A stretch of DNA of 64,000 nt, taken from Bradyrhizobium erythrophlei. Lineage in GTDB: Bacteria > Pseudomonadota > Alphaproteobacteria > Rhizobiales > Xanthobacteraceae. Position numbers and translations under genes: made by a program. The stretch is from NCBI GenBank assembly GCA_900129675.1, contig FSRD01000001.1, positions 8,545,501-8,609,500 of the forward strand. The letters run 5' to 3'. This document shows positions 25,427-33,439 of the stretch, piece by piece; position 1 is the stretch's first letter, and each line of letters starts with the position of its first letter. The notes beneath the pieces were generated by a model. That model made no database searches and had not been told where the DNA came from. It saw only the letters and a list, made by a program, of their open reading frames with translations.

Positions 25427-25692
25427 CGACGAGGGCGCTGGTCATCCTTGCCGCGGTCTGCTTTTCAGCGACCGCATTCGCTCAAAGCCCATCGCCCAAA
25501 AGCGCCAGGAAGCCGCCGCTCGCTCAGGCAACGCCGAAAGCGCCAATGGGCTGCAAGCTCGTCGGGACAGTTAAAGGGACCAAGATTTGGGCCGGAGACT
25601 GCGCGGACGCCGCGGAAATTCGAGGTGCCGAACCAACGGCCGAATCCAGCCCGCCCGCCCCAGGCGCGATTCCGGCTGGTCAGAAACAGTAA
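25423..25692 (+). CDS. Small exported protein
   Basis: An 89-residue protein with a clear signal peptide (MTTRALVILAAVCFSATAFA), a proline/lysine-rich linker, a core GCKLVGTVKGTKIWAGDCAD with two Cys that could form a disulfide, and a proline-rich tail. The start overlaps the preceding stop. Function is unknown; a periplasmic location is likely. Confidence 0.7.
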   Translation: MTTRALVILAAVCFSATAFAQSPSPKSARKPPLAQATPKAPMGCKLVGTVKGTKIWAGDCADAAEIRGAEPTAESSPPAPGAIPAGQKQ

Positions 25693-25791
25693 GCTAGCAA
25701 GCCTGTCATGGGGGCGGCTTACGCGCGTTAGTTGTTGCCCTCGCGCTCGAGTTGCGATTGGATGGTCCTTAAATTCTTGGCGGGGGCCATC

Positions 25792-26106
25792 ATGGGGCTG
25801 TTTTCAAGGAAGGCTGAGTGGGAAGAGACGTTTCGGATCAACTCCGTCGGACGCACCGGCCGCGGCATTTGCAGCGTGCTCTTTTGGATTTGGGGCCTGG
25901 GTGGCTTTGCCTTGATCGGATCTGAGTTCATGTCGGTTCCGAGCGGGGTCGGCGTCGGAACGTCGTCCTACATCGCGGCACAGAGCGTTTATTGGCTCGG
26001 CGGGATAGTTCTGTTCGGCCTCGGCGCCCTCATCGATACTCAAGATTTCAGCGGAGTCCGGCCTAAGGCAAGCGATGATTACGGCGACGTGCGAATAAGC
26101 CATTGA
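25792..26106 (+). CDS. Small membrane protein with two helices
   Basis: A 104-residue protein from ATG 25792 (an in-frame ATG at 25762 is possible). It has hydrophobic segments SVLFWIWGLGGFALIGSEF and SVYWLGGIVLFGLGALI, separated by a short Gly/Ser loop. The ends are charged. I do not recognise a family. Confidence 0.55.
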   Translation: MGLFSRKAEWEETFRINSVGRTGRGICSVLFWIWGLGGFALIGSEFMSVPSGVGVGTSSYIAAQSVYWLGGIVLFGLGALIDTQDFSGVRPKASDDYGDVRISH

Positions 26107-26128
26107 AGTTGAGTGAGGGGGCGAAGAT

Positions 26129-26371
26129 ATGACAGAGCAAGAACAGTTGATCCAGGACGTCAGGGACCATCTGAGCCAAATCCAGAAGGGAGCGGGTTCG
26201 ATTGATCCAATGTCGGTGGCGAACAAGTTCGGAGCGAGCTATTCGATCGCAGTGGAGGAAATTTGTGCGCTTGTGATCAAAGAGGCCGATGCCGCGGGCG
26301 CTTGCGCACGCACCCGGCAAGCACATGGGCACCTGACGCGGACTCGCCGTGGTGCTCATGAGGTGTTCTGA
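26129..26371 (+). CDS. Hypothetical protein, 80 residues
   Basis: The N-terminal half (EQEQLIQDVRDHLSQIQKGA then a short segment to FGASYSIAVEEICALVIKEAD) is helical and could form a small helix-turn-helix-like bundle. The C-terminal part is basic. A GAGGGGGCGAAG stretch precedes the ATG. It follows the membrane protein by 22 bases and may share its transcript. Confidence 0.5.
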   Translation: MTEQEQLIQDVRDHLSQIQKGAGSIDPMSVANKFGASYSIAVEEICALVIKEADAAGACARTRQAHGHLTRTRRGAHEVF

Positions 26372-26448
26372 TTTCGTAAGGCGTCCGTCAGGTCGCGGGT
26401 CTATAGTCTGGGGAATAAGTCCGCCGTCCTTGCTTGGCCGATACACCA

Positions 26449-26817
26449 ATGATGACAGTTCGAACCGTGTTACTCGCTCTTTGCCTGCTGCTCAGCCATG
26501 AACTTCAGGCTGAAGCGAAGGGGAGCTCAGTAAATAGAGACGCCCCTTTCGATCCACATCACATAGACGTTCTGCCCCTTGAGGTCCGCCACTACATCGC
26601 TGAAATCTGCAAGGGGCCGCCGCGTGCTCAACACGACTTTGCAAGCTACAATCCTCACGAAAAGCGTTGGCGAATAAACCTCGAATACCTCGAATGCAAC
26701 GGGGGCCACGGCCTGGAGGAATATCGTCGGGGAAGCCAATGTCTGGATGTTGACTTCGTTGCTGTGGGCTCGCACTGGCGGCTTGCCAGAAAGGCCTATG
26801 CAGACTGCGGCTTCTGA
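26449..26817 (+). CDS. Small exported protein
   Basis: A 122-residue protein with an N-terminal signal peptide (TVRTVLLALCLLLSHELQA). The mature part carries four Cys (EICKG, LECNG, QCLDV, ADCGF) likely paired in disulfides, and the segment LPLEVRHYIAEICKGPPRAQ. It is probably periplasmic. No known domain is recognised. Confidence 0.6.
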   Translation: MMTVRTVLLALCLLLSHELQAEAKGSSVNRDAPFDPHHIDVLPLEVRHYIAEICKGPPRAQHDFASYNPHEKRWRINLEYLECNGGHGLEEYRRGSQCLDVDFVAVGSHWRLARKAYADCGF

Positions 26818-27040
26818 GAGTGTGAGCCCGTCGGCCGCACGTTCCGAATCGAAAGGGGCCGCATTAGCGCGACCCCTTGTCGAGACAAATTTGTACGGAA
26901 TGAAAAGCCAGCCCCAGCAAGAGCCAGCTTAGTGTTTTCCACAGGCATTGAGGATTCCGTACTAACACGGTGTTGCATTACCGGGGCCAGGCGCGGGACC
27001 GAAGCCCCGCGCCCTAGTTGTCTGTGGGGGCGCGCAGGAA

Positions 27041-27208
27041 TCAGCTCGAGGTCACCCGAAAATTAAACGTTTTGTAGGGATCGAAACGATTGGCATTCGC
27101 CTGAAATGTCTTCGCGCTACCGCCGCCAACTACGTTCTCGAGCTCTAAATCACTCAGCTCAAGCTCGATGGCGCTGAACTGCTTTAGCTCGGAATGATCT
27201 GCGCGCAT
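27041..27208 (-). CDS. Double-glycine-leader peptide (RiPP/bacteriocin-like precursor)
   Basis: A 55-residue peptide. MRADHSELKQFSAIELELSD then LELENVVGGG fits the double-glycine leader consensus (L-x-x-x-E-L/E-L-x-x-V-x-GG) recognised by C39 peptidase exporters. The core is SAKTFQANANRFDPYKTFNF plus RVTSS. GGAGA precedes the ATG. A related peptide lies at 27856-28032. No exporter or modifying enzyme is in the window. Confidence 0.6.
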   Translation of the reverse strand: MRADHSELKQFSAIELELSDLELENVVGGGSAKTFQANANRFDPYKTFNFRVTSS

Positions 27209-27418
27209 TGTAAGGTCTCCTCTCTCGAGGGCGTTGCTCCTCGGATGCAGCCTCATCGTCGCGCCGGAACCCAGCCGATGCCGTGATCCCAGTCACAAAA
27301 GAAAAACCCGCCGGCGGTCTCGCGTCGGCGGGGCATCGCCGATGTAGGCGGCTTGCTGAAATCGGGTCGAAGGAAGAAATGAAAGCATTCATCCAGGAGC
27401 TTCAGTACCCGCACATTG

Positions 27419-27538
27419 ATGATGATGGCGGGCGCGCTCTTGGTGGTGATCGGTTTTATCGGTTACGCGCCGCGAAAGAACACGGAACCGAATCCAAAAG
27501 TTGGACCGAAAGAAAACTCGCAACGCAACGCGCAGTAG
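27419..27538 (+). CDS. Very small membrane peptide, 39 residues
   Basis: MMMAGALLVVIGFIGYAPRK then an Asn/Lys/Pro-rich tail. It has three possible in-frame ATGs and a single hydrophobic helix. There is no firm ribosome binding site, so this is tentative. Confidence 0.35.
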   Translation: MMMAGALLVVIGFIGYAPRKNTEPNPKVGPKENSQRNAQ

Positions 27539-27709
27539 GCCCCGGGGGCCTCTTATGTGTCTTGCCCTCAAGCAGCCCGAATCACGGTCGCAGTTGCCTT
27601 CAACGACGCGCAGTCGTCGGCGCTAATCTCAGACTCTTGCCTCATCCGAGATTTCGAGCCCCCAGCCCCTCTGGGATGGGGCTTTTCTCAAGTGACGAAG
27701 GATTTGCTG

Positions 27710-27832
27710 ATGAGGGGCTTTATTGCAGCCAGCATCGCGGTCGGCATCCTTTGGGGTGTGGACGTAGAGGTGAATGACGGTCGCTACAGCGCCGTAGTCA
27801 AGAACGCGATCACGAGCATTTTGCCGCGGTGA
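27710..27832 (+). CDS. Very small membrane peptide, 40 residues
   Basis: MRGFIAASIAVGILWGVDVE then VNDGRYSAVVKNAITSILPR. Single-helix peptides opening MRGFI..S..VG.LW..D...DGRY are common in Bradyrhizobium. AAGGA lies about 9 bases before the ATG. Function is unknown. Confidence 0.55.
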   Translation: MRGFIAASIAVGILWGVDVEVNDGRYSAVVKNAITSILPR

Positions 27833-27855
27833 AGCCGTCTCAGGTGTGGCGAGAG

Positions 27856-28032
27856 CTATGGCCCCGTCCAGTCGATCTTCGTTGTGAAGACGGTGTCGAA
27901 CCTGAACGTAAGGAACTCCTTGCCCGCAGTCTGGGGGTCGCCGCCAGCCTTGCGGCCTCCCGAAACGTTCTCGAGTTCGTCCAGGTTCAGCTCTGTCCTG
28001 CTGGTTTCGTGCTTCCGCGTCTGGCTGCTCAT
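27856..28032 (-). CDS. Double-glycine-leader peptide (RiPP/bacteriocin-like precursor)
   Basis: A 58-residue peptide: MSSQTRKHETSRTELNLDEL then ENVSGG, a textbook double-glycine leader, followed by the core RKAGGDPQTAGKEFLTFRFD and TVFTTKIDWTGP. GGAGG precedes ATG 28032. The core shares an aromatic, Phe/Arg-rich character (TFRFD, FTTKID) with the peptide at 27041-27208 (KTFNFRV). Confidence 0.65.
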   Translation of the reverse strand: MSSQTRKHETSRTELNLDELENVSGGRKAGGDPQTAGKEFLTFRFDTVFTTKIDWTGP

Positions 28033-28087
28033 GGTGTCCTCCACCGGGTTGATTGTGGCGGTTCTAGCTCCAAAGGACAGGCGAGGA

Positions 28088-28177
28088 ATGTGCGGTCGGT
28101 CACACGGAAAGCCAGAGAAATGGTTCGAGGAAAACGACCCCGAGGGCGCGGCGTTTGAGTATGAGGTTCTGGAGTGA
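28088..28177 (+). CDS. Very small hypothetical protein, 29 residues
   Basis: MCGRSHGKPEKWFEENDPEG then AAFEYEVLE. This acidic ending (ENDPEG-AFEYEVLE) recurs in small Bradyrhizobium proteins in my recollection. AGGA precedes the ATG. Its stop overlaps the GTG of the next peptide (GTGA at 28174-28177). Confidence 0.45.
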   Translation: MCGRSHGKPEKWFEENDPEGAAFEYEVLE

Positions 28178-28257
28178 ACCGCATCGGCCGCCGCACGATC
28201 TTCGCCATGCTGCTGATCGTCGCGCTGGTGATCGTCTGGAACGTGCTGGGAAAATGA
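28174..28257 (+). CDS. Very small membrane peptide, 27 residues
   Basis: A GTG start gives MNRIGRRTIFAMLLIVALVI then VWNVLGK: a basic tip plus one hydrophobic helix. It overlaps the genes on both sides by four bases, which suggests a coupled trio of tiny genes. Confidence 0.45.
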   Translation: MNRIGRRTIFAMLLIVALVIVWNVLGK

Positions 28258-28409
28258 AGCTCCTACTGGGGGCGAGTTCGGACGCCGTGCTAGCCTGCGC
28301 GGAGCCGTCGGTGCATGCGGCCATCGCGGCGGCGATGTCAGGCCCGACTTCGACGGTGCGAGGGTGCCGGGCCGGCGGTGGATGCATGGTGCTGGCCGCA
28401 CATCCATAA
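28254..28409 (+). CDS. Small hypothetical protein, 51 residues
   Basis: MKLLLGASSDAVLACAEPSV then an Ala/Gly-rich region with three Cys. The start overlaps the preceding stop (ATGA). No family is recognised. A terminator follows at 28426. Confidence 0.35.
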   Translation: MKLLLGASSDAVLACAEPSVHAAIAAAMSGPTSTVRGCRAGGGCMVLAAHP

Positions 28410-28425
28410 CGGGAATTTTAAAATG

Positions 28426-28453
28426 AAAGAGGCCGCCAAAGGCGGCCTTTTCT
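28426..28453 (+). terminator. Rho-independent terminator
   Basis: AAAGAGGCCGCC-AAA-GGCGGCCTTTTCT: a strong GC stem with a short loop and U tract, closing the trio of tiny genes at 28088-28409. It is near-symmetric and could also act on the other strand. Confidence 0.75.
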
Positions 28454-28591
28454 GTCAGATAAGCTGACGGTATTGCTCCGGATAGACGGCTGTTTGGCAT
28501 TGCGTCAAAGGTTCACTTTCCTTCTATAGAGTATACTAGCGTTCGCCCGGCATAGTTGCGCTTGTGAATTACTTGCGGAATCATTCAACTC

Positions 28592-28777
28592 ATGGATAGC
28601 CCACAGCATTGCCAAGATCAGTCGGCAGAATGTCTTCGCTTGATGAAATTAACGCAGAGCGAAGCTGAAGCCGAGGTTCTGAAAAACCTCTCTTGTAGCT
28701 GGACGAGACTCGCCGGCCAAATCGACCGATACAACGCGCTCGTGCGCGACCGAGGCCGCCGCGTCGTCCAAAAGTAA
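28592..28777 (+). CDS. Small hypothetical protein, Bradyrhizobium-type
   Basis: A 61-residue helical protein: QSAECLRLMKLTQSEAEAEV then LKNLSCSWTRLAGQIDRYNALV. The pattern EC-RLMKL-Q-EAEAEVL-NLS-SW-RLA-Q-DRY is, from memory, very frequent in Bradyrhizobium. Function is unknown. Confidence 0.7.
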   Translation: MDSPQHCQDQSAECLRLMKLTQSEAEAEVLKNLSCSWTRLAGQIDRYNALVRDRGRRVVQK

Positions 28778-28966
28778 AGGCCGCCTCAGTTGGCCGCTCC
28801 GACGAAAGCGAAAGCCCCGACTGAGCGGCGTCTGTACTTGGTCGCCCTGCCCCAGGATCAGCCGTGGTCGTGCGGCGCGCCCGGTGCTGTTAACATCGTG
28901 CCGAACTGCCATGACCGGGAGGGCCACGCCGTGCCATTCTCCAAGGACTGGAAAGGCTGAGCCCCG

Positions 28967-29230
28967 GTGATGAAATACGCCGCCGACCGACCATTCGCCG
29001 ACCCCGAGAAAGCCGCGCGCAGGCTCCTGGAGATCGCCAGCACAGTCGAGCCGGTTCAGGACGGCCGCCTGCACATCGAGAAGATCAACCTGCCCTTCCT
29101 CAGGGAAGGCGGCAGCCCCGCCGAATACAAGGCCGGCCTCGATCTCGCCATCGCCAGCGGCTGGCTCTGGCTGCATGAATCGGGCACCTATGTGAAGTTC
29201 ACCCCGGCCGGGGCCGAGCCGTTTGCCTGA
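28967..29230 (+). CDS. Hypothetical protein, 87 residues
   Basis: GTG 28967 is followed at once by ATG 28970; either may be the start. The sequence MKYAADRPFADPEKAARRLL ... GSPAEYKAGLDLAIASGWLW then LHESGTYVKFTPAGAEPF looks like a small winged-helix-type fold. Its stop overlaps the next start (TGATG), so the pair is coupled. Confidence 0.6.
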   Translation: MMKYAADRPFADPEKAARRLLEIASTVEPVQDGRLHIEKINLPFLREGGSPAEYKAGLDLAIASGWLWLHESGTYVKFTPAGAEPFA

Positions 29231-29529
29231 TGGCCGCGAAGGGCTGGAAGAGGCACTTCGACGAGCCAATTGCGCTCCCGGATGGTCGCCAGCTGCGCAC
29301 ACTGCACGAAGCCGCAACCTACATCACCGGACTGCCGAAAAAGGAAGCCGCACTACCGGAATGGCAAGCCGCGATCGAAGCGCTCATGCTGGTAGTCGAG
29401 CGCGACGGCCCGGCGATGTTTGCGCGGGTTGGCGTCATGCGGGCATTGAACCGCGGCCACGTTCGCGAGTTCAACCCCGATCGCAAAGATACGCATTGGG
29501 GAAAACGGAAGCTGAAACGGGACGAATGA
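29230..29529 (+). CDS. Hypothetical protein, 99 residues
   Basis: It opens MAAKGWKRHFDEPIALPDGR then QLRTLHEAATYITGLPKKEA, with a helical centre (AIEALMLVVERDGPAMFARV) and a basic end. Similar proteins are known to me from Bradyrhizobium as hypothetical, sometimes near prophage-like regions. It is coupled to the previous gene and followed by a terminator. Confidence 0.65.
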   Translation: MAAKGWKRHFDEPIALPDGRQLRTLHEAATYITGLPKKEAALPEWQAAIEALMLVVERDGPAMFARVGVMRALNRGHVREFNPDRKDTHWGKRKLKRDE

Positions 29530-29562
29530 AAAGCCCGCCGGCGTGAACCGGCGGGTCTTTTC
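29529..29562. terminator. Bidirectional terminator
   Basis: AAAAGCCCGCCGG-CGTGAA-CCGGCGGGTCTTTT: a strong stem with A tract before and U tract after, between the convergent gene ending at 29529 and the glycine-rich gene ending at 29574. Confidence 0.8.
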
Positions 29563-29573
29563 AGAGCGGCATA

Positions 29574-30104
29574 TTATCCGCAGATCTGGACCGGTCGAAC
29601 CCGCCAGCCGTAGCGGGTATGCACGCGGCGACGGACAACGTAGCAACCGCCATCATCGTAGTAGTAGTAGTCATTGTACGCGTAGGGATAGTATCCGTCA
29701 TAGTAGCCGTAGGATCCGAGGCCGAACCCTACAAACGCACGTCAGTGAAATCCACCTCGGTGAAATCCTCCTCCGTGGAAGCCACCGCTCGCGAAACGTC
29801 CATCAAAGCCGCCACCGCGGAAGCCTCCTCCACCTAAACCAGCGCTGCCACCGAAGCCACCACCGCCGCCGCTAAATTTCGAGACGGCAATGCCGCCTCC
29901 GCCGCCTCCACCACCGCCATGGAAGCCACCACCCCCACCGAAGCCACCACCCCCACCACCGCCGCCGCCAACTGCGGCGCCACCGCCGCCGCCGCCGCCA
30001 CCTGCCTTAGAGCCAAGCTGGGCGAAACTTTCGGTCGGCGCGGCCATAGGCAGAACCAAGCCGACCGCTGCCAGTGCGAACAGGGCCATAGTCGTTTTTC
30101 GCAT
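29574..30104 (-). pseudogene. Glycine-rich exported protein interrupted by an in-frame TGA
   Basis: From ATG 30104 a signal peptide (TMALFALAAVGLVLPMAAPT) leads into long runs of Gly with FGG/FHGG repeats, ending at TGA 29742-29744. After the TGA the same frame continues RAFVGFGLGSYGYYDGYYPY then a Tyr-rich stretch and CYVVRRRVHTRYGWRVRPVQ before ICG and TAA 29574-29576. That ending is typical of intact relatives, and a GGA codon in place of TGA would restore it. So a single nonsense change appears to have cut off the C-terminal third. Low-complexity repeats could also hide assembly errors. Confidence 0.75.
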
Positions 30105-30764
30105 GATGGCTTCCCTCCCTTGGACGAAAGGTCGCTCCTAGGCATACAACACTTTCGCAGCGGGATTATTCGGCGATCAGACAGCGTTTGGCAGTAAACT
30201 GACCGTGAGCCGGCCGCCTACCGATCATTGGGGGGCGGCAGAGTGCTGGGACTGGTCGACTGACCATTCCAATAAGAAAAACCCGCCGGAGCCGCCCTCC
30301 TTAACTTGTTGGACACCATTGCTAGCGACGCTGCGATATTTGGGGGCCTCGTAAACTACGCGTCAGTTTCCTGTAAGGTGCAAGGCACATACTCCCCTGT
30401 GCACCTATTCTCAGTGGGGCGCACTAAGAGAAAAACCTCGCCGGGGACTGCTCTCTCTGGCGGGGTTTTTCTAATTGGCCGCCAATCGCCATCGCGCGGG
30501 CCTCGCTTCCCCGACTATCTGCCCGCCCTTTCCCTCATGGTTCTTGAGGCATGAATGGGAGGGCATATTCAGCAACGCGAGCCCGTCGCACGCCGCTAAG
30601 ACGTTCTCACTCGGACCGAGTCTATGGCCAACGAAAAACTGCCGCCTGAGCCCGAGATGCGAGCATTGAGCCGCGACCTCAAAACTACTTAGCAGCCACG
30701 CATCTCAAACATGGCAGCGCCACAAAGTAGCACCAAATCGGGTGGAAACTAAAAACGAGACAAG
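30105..30764. other. Long gap with a bidirectional terminator
   Basis: No frame here looks coding. A hairpin at about 30431-30472 (GAAAAACCTCGCC ... GGCGGGGTTTTTC) has A and U tracts on its two sides and would terminate from either direction. A half-copy of a similar stem, AAAAACCCGCCGGAGC, is at 30278-30293. Confidence 0.5.
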
Positions 30765-31091
30765 GTGTCCACGAAGATTGGGGTCCACGTGATCTGGCTG
30801 CTCGTTTTCGTCTTGATTTGCGCAATCAACGTCGTGGCTGGCCGTGCCCACAGCCGATATCTCGACAGGCTCGAAGCGAGATCGGACTCCATCCAGCTAT
30901 TTTTGGGCGGTTCCCCTGACTGCGCGGATCAAATCAAGCCTGTTGACCATTTAGCGGCGGAAAAGGATCGCAACTCCACGAGCCTCGCGCCGGGCGGGGA
31001 TCGGCTTCATGGCGCTCGCCGACGCAAGGTCATTGCTTACACACTGAGGCTACCATTGAGAAAGATTGCGAAGCATCGCAGACTGATTTGA
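30765..31091 (+). CDS. Doubtful small membrane-anchored protein
   Basis: The GTG start gives STKIGVHVIWLLVFVLICAI then NVVAGRAHSRYLDRLEARSD, a plausible membrane anchor. The second half is basic and unremarkable. There is no good ribosome binding site; only the first half looks protein-like. Confidence 0.3.
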   Translation: MSTKIGVHVIWLLVFVLICAINVVAGRAHSRYLDRLEARSDSIQLFLGGSPDCADQIKPVDHLAAEKDRNSTSLAPGGDRLHGARRRKVIAYTLRLPLRKIAKHRRLI

Positions 31092-31127
31092 TCCGGCGCT
31101 CGTCGAGCTAGGGCTGAAGGTGAAGAA

Positions 31128-31304
31128 ATGAGAGACCCCGTTAGGTGGGTGCTCCTCGCGCTCTTGATATTCGCGGTCTATCATAGCTATCGGCAAGGTG
31201 GCGACTTGGCGCAGGTTTGCGAACTTACTGGACCGCACGACGTATCAGTTCCTCACCCCGCGACAACGCAAGAAGAAATCACCAATATCTGCTTGAGGCA
31301 TTAA
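31128..31304 (+). CDS. Small membrane or exported protein, 58 residues
   Basis: MRDPVRWVLLALLIFAVYHS then YRQGGDLAQVCELTGPHDVS and a tail ending in ITNICLRH. One hydrophobic helix is followed by a short periplasmic part with two Cys. A GAAGGTGAAGA stretch precedes the ATG. Confidence 0.45.
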   Translation: MRDPVRWVLLALLIFAVYHSYRQGGDLAQVCELTGPHDVSVPHPATTQEEITNICLRH

Positions 31305-31451
31305 TTCGATTAGGTCTTTGGTCGATATGCCGAGCTCTCGTGCTGTAGGTTTTCCGATATTCTCTTTGGGAATTTCGGGACCTCGGCGAAGATTGTCGAA
31401 GGGGGAAATGACCGCTAAGCAATAGTGAGACTCGTGAAAGTTAGGTGCTTC

Positions 31452-31655
31452 ATGCAGGATGAAGATCTCAAGTTGATCCGCCAGATTGTTGCCAGCGGCG
31501 GCCGCAAATACACCGCCGGCAATATCGATCGCAGCAGGTACGACCGACTGGTGGACCTGGGTTGGCTGACGCCATTCAAGACCAACATCAGCGACGTCGA
31601 ATATCAGGTAACGGAGAAGGGCCGAGCAGCGTCCGTGGCCAACGTTCACGATTGA
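31452..31655 (+). CDS. Small winged-helix-like hypothetical protein, 67 residues
   Basis: MQDEDLKLIRQIVASGGRKY then TAGNIDRSRYDRLVDLGWLT ... VEYQVTEKGRAASV. The order helix, helix, LVDLGWL, beta (VEYQVTEKGR) is a compact winged-helix pattern. No partner is known. Confidence 0.6.
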   Translation: MQDEDLKLIRQIVASGGRKYTAGNIDRSRYDRLVDLGWLTPFKTNISDVEYQVTEKGRAASVANVHD

Positions 31656-31782
31656 AGCCATCTGCCGGCTTGTAGAGCTGGGGCTGGAGGCGAAGGGGAA
31701 ATAGCCCGAGCGCGATTTGTCTCGCTATCGCTGCCCAACAAGCGCAGCCTTTGCCGCGGGACCCCTCGATAGGAGGTAGGTC

Positions 31783-31992
31783 GTGGACGGAAAAATATTC
31801 AACAGCCGTGGCGTCCACGTAGCGATCGTCCTTGGCCCGGCCATCTTCGATCTCAAGGGACAGAAGATCTATGACCTCAGAGGCGTGAACATTTATAAGC
31901 TTTCCGGAGAGCTGGTTGGACACCTGACAGATCCTCAAAGCGCCAAGAGGCGTTTGGACAAATCCACCGACAAGCTGTTCCCGAAAGGTTAG
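31783..31992 (+). CDS. 4-fold beta-flower-like small protein
   Basis: A 69-residue protein from GTG 31783 with an excellent AGGAGGT in front. Four short repeats are visible: GKIFNSRGVHVAIVLGP, AIFDLKGQKIYDLRG, VNIYKLSGELVGHL, in the (I/L)-(Y/F)-(D/N/K)-x-x-G pattern of the 4-fold beta flower domain. Function of the family is unknown to me. A terminator follows. Confidence 0.65.
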   Translation: MDGKIFNSRGVHVAIVLGPAIFDLKGQKIYDLRGVNIYKLSGELVGHLTDPQSAKRRLDKSTDKLFPKG

Positions 31993-32020
31993 GCGGTCTG
32001 CAGATTTGCGACGATTGCCA

Positions 32021-32040
32021 AGCCCCTCCGGGGCTTTCGC
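32021..32040 (+). terminator. Rho-independent terminator
   Basis: AGCCCC-TCC-GGGGCTTTC: a short stem with a weak U tract, 29 bases after the beta-flower gene. Confidence 0.5.
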
Positions 32041-32111
32041 GCGTCTTCCATTGCCCTTGCCCTGCGGTTGAAAATGCCGCCGCAAGCCCAGATGTCCGCT
32101 TCTGGGCTGCC

Positions 32112-33329
32112 GGCTCAACCGGTCGACGCAACACAGGCGTTAAATCTCTCTGCTGGTGTTTCAAATTGCAAGGTCTCACGTGGTCGTTCATTTAGCTGAC
32201 GAGCCACTTTGTTCAGATGGGCTTGCGAATGCATCGACAAGTCGGTGCCCTTAGGAAAGTACTGTCTCAGCAGGCCATTGGTATTCTCATTCGACCCGCG
32301 TTGCCACGGGCTTTGCGGATCGCAAAAATAGACGTCGATTTTGGTCGCCAACGTAAAGCGACGATGATCCGTAAGTTCCTTGCCCCGGTCCCAGGTCAGG
32401 GATTTATATAGCTCCTTTGGTAGCTTCTTCGCCTGCTTGATGAGCGCGGTGACAACCGTCTGAGTGTCCTTGCCTGCCACCTTGGCCAACATCACGTAAC
32501 GGGTATGACGCTCGACCAAGGTCGCGATGTAGGTGTTGTTCGGCCCGGACAGGAGATCGCCCTCCCAATGACCAGGCCCCGCCCGATCTTCAACCGCCGC
32601 CGGTCGCTGACGGATTGAGACGATATCCTTGATATGCCCCCGTTTATCGCCATTCGGGTCAACCGGCCTGGAGCGACGCATCGAGCGCTTCGATCGAAGA
32701 TGGCTAAGCAGCTCTTTCTTCAGCACGCCGCGCGCCTGGACAAACAGGCTGCGATAGATGGTCTCGTGTGACACCCGATTACACTCGTCTTCAGGATGCG
32801 TTCTCTTCAGCCAACCGGCTATCTGCTCGGGGGACCAATCCAATCTGAGCTTCCCTGCCACCGCCTGCCGCAGCCGCGGATTGGTCGCTAACTTACAACA
32901 TTTTGGACGACGAGATCGCGCCCAGGCATTCTCGTCCGCAAGTGTCGCTCGGTAGCGATCATAGCCGCCATTGCGGCTCATTTCCCGGCTCAGCGTCGAG
33001 GGTGAGCGGCCAAGCAGTTTGGCGATCGACCGTGCCGATTGATGTGCCGTAACGCCTCTGGAAATCTCCTCGCGTTCCGCGAGCGTCAACGCCAGCCTGG
33101 AGCGACGCCGCTCCGCAGGACGAATCCCACCATGCGGAGCTACCAAAAAATAGATCGACGATGACTGCTTACCAAAAGCTCGTCCAATCGCCTTCAGCGA
33201 CTCCCCACGCTTCCAGCGATCCCATAGCTCCGTCTTCTCTGCCGCAGTAAAACCTCTATGAAATCTCCGTTCCATCCCACACTCCATCTTTTCCCTCCAA
33301 GATAAAGTGTTGCGGCGACCGCTTGAGAC
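32112..33329 (-). mobile_element. IS30-family insertion sequence, complete
   Basis: The ends GCTCAACCGGTCGACGCAACAC (left, within 32112-32135) and the reverse complement of 33307-33328 (CTCAAGCGGTCGCCGCAACAC) match as inverted repeats with two mismatches over 21 bp. The left flank contains an 8-bp palindrome (AGCCCAGA ... TCTGGGCT, about 32086-32109), in keeping with IS30 targeting of symmetric sites. No target duplication could be set. Confidence 0.8.
32115..33275 (-). CDS. IS30-family transposase
   Basis: About 386 residues from MERRFHRGFT (33275). Longer starts at 33287 or 33332 are possible, but the latter lies in the inverted repeat. The N-terminal helix-turn-helix half (FTAAEKTELWDRWKRGESLK) and a second one (SARSIAKLLGRSPSTLSREM) are present. 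The catalytic core has VSHETIYRSLF, the Asp in GHWEGDLLSG, WDRGKE, and a C-terminal Glu in QRGSNENTNGLLRQYFPKGT. It appears intact. Confidence 0.9.
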   Translation of the reverse strand: MERRFHRGFTAAEKTELWDRWKRGESLKAIGRAFGKQSSSIYFLVAPHGGIRPAERRRSRLALTLAEREEISRGVTAHQSARSIAKLLGRSPSTLSREMSRNGGYDRYRATLADENAWARSRRPKCCKLATNPRLRQAVAGKLRLDWSPEQIAGWLKRTHPEDECNRVSHETIYRSLFVQARGVLKKELLSHLRSKRSMRRSRPVDPNGDKRGHIKDIVSIRQRPAAVEDRAGPGHWEGDLLSGPNNTYIATLVERHTRYVMLAKVAGKDTQTVVTALIKQAKKLPKELYKSLTWDRGKELTDHRRFTLATKIDVYFCDPQSPWQRGSNENTNGLLRQYFPKGTDLSMHSQAHLNKVARQLNERPRETLQFETPAERFNACVASTG

Positions 33330-33439
33330 CACCAGGTTGAAGTCCGAGAGAGGGATCCACTCTTCTCAACTCCCGCTGCGTACCGCGTGCTAGATGCCCC
33401 CCTCTGTGACAACGCTCGGCCCTGAGGCCTGAGCTCCGC

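Noticed and set aside
29619..29837. Plus-strand frames through the glycine-rich gene
   Set aside because: Ser/Thr/Val-rich or proline-rich low-complexity readings of the opposite strand of a Gly/Tyr repeat.
29742..30104. Periodic Gly repeats read as a CRISPR or tandem array
   Set aside because: The repeats are codon-level glycine runs in one reading frame, with no spacers.
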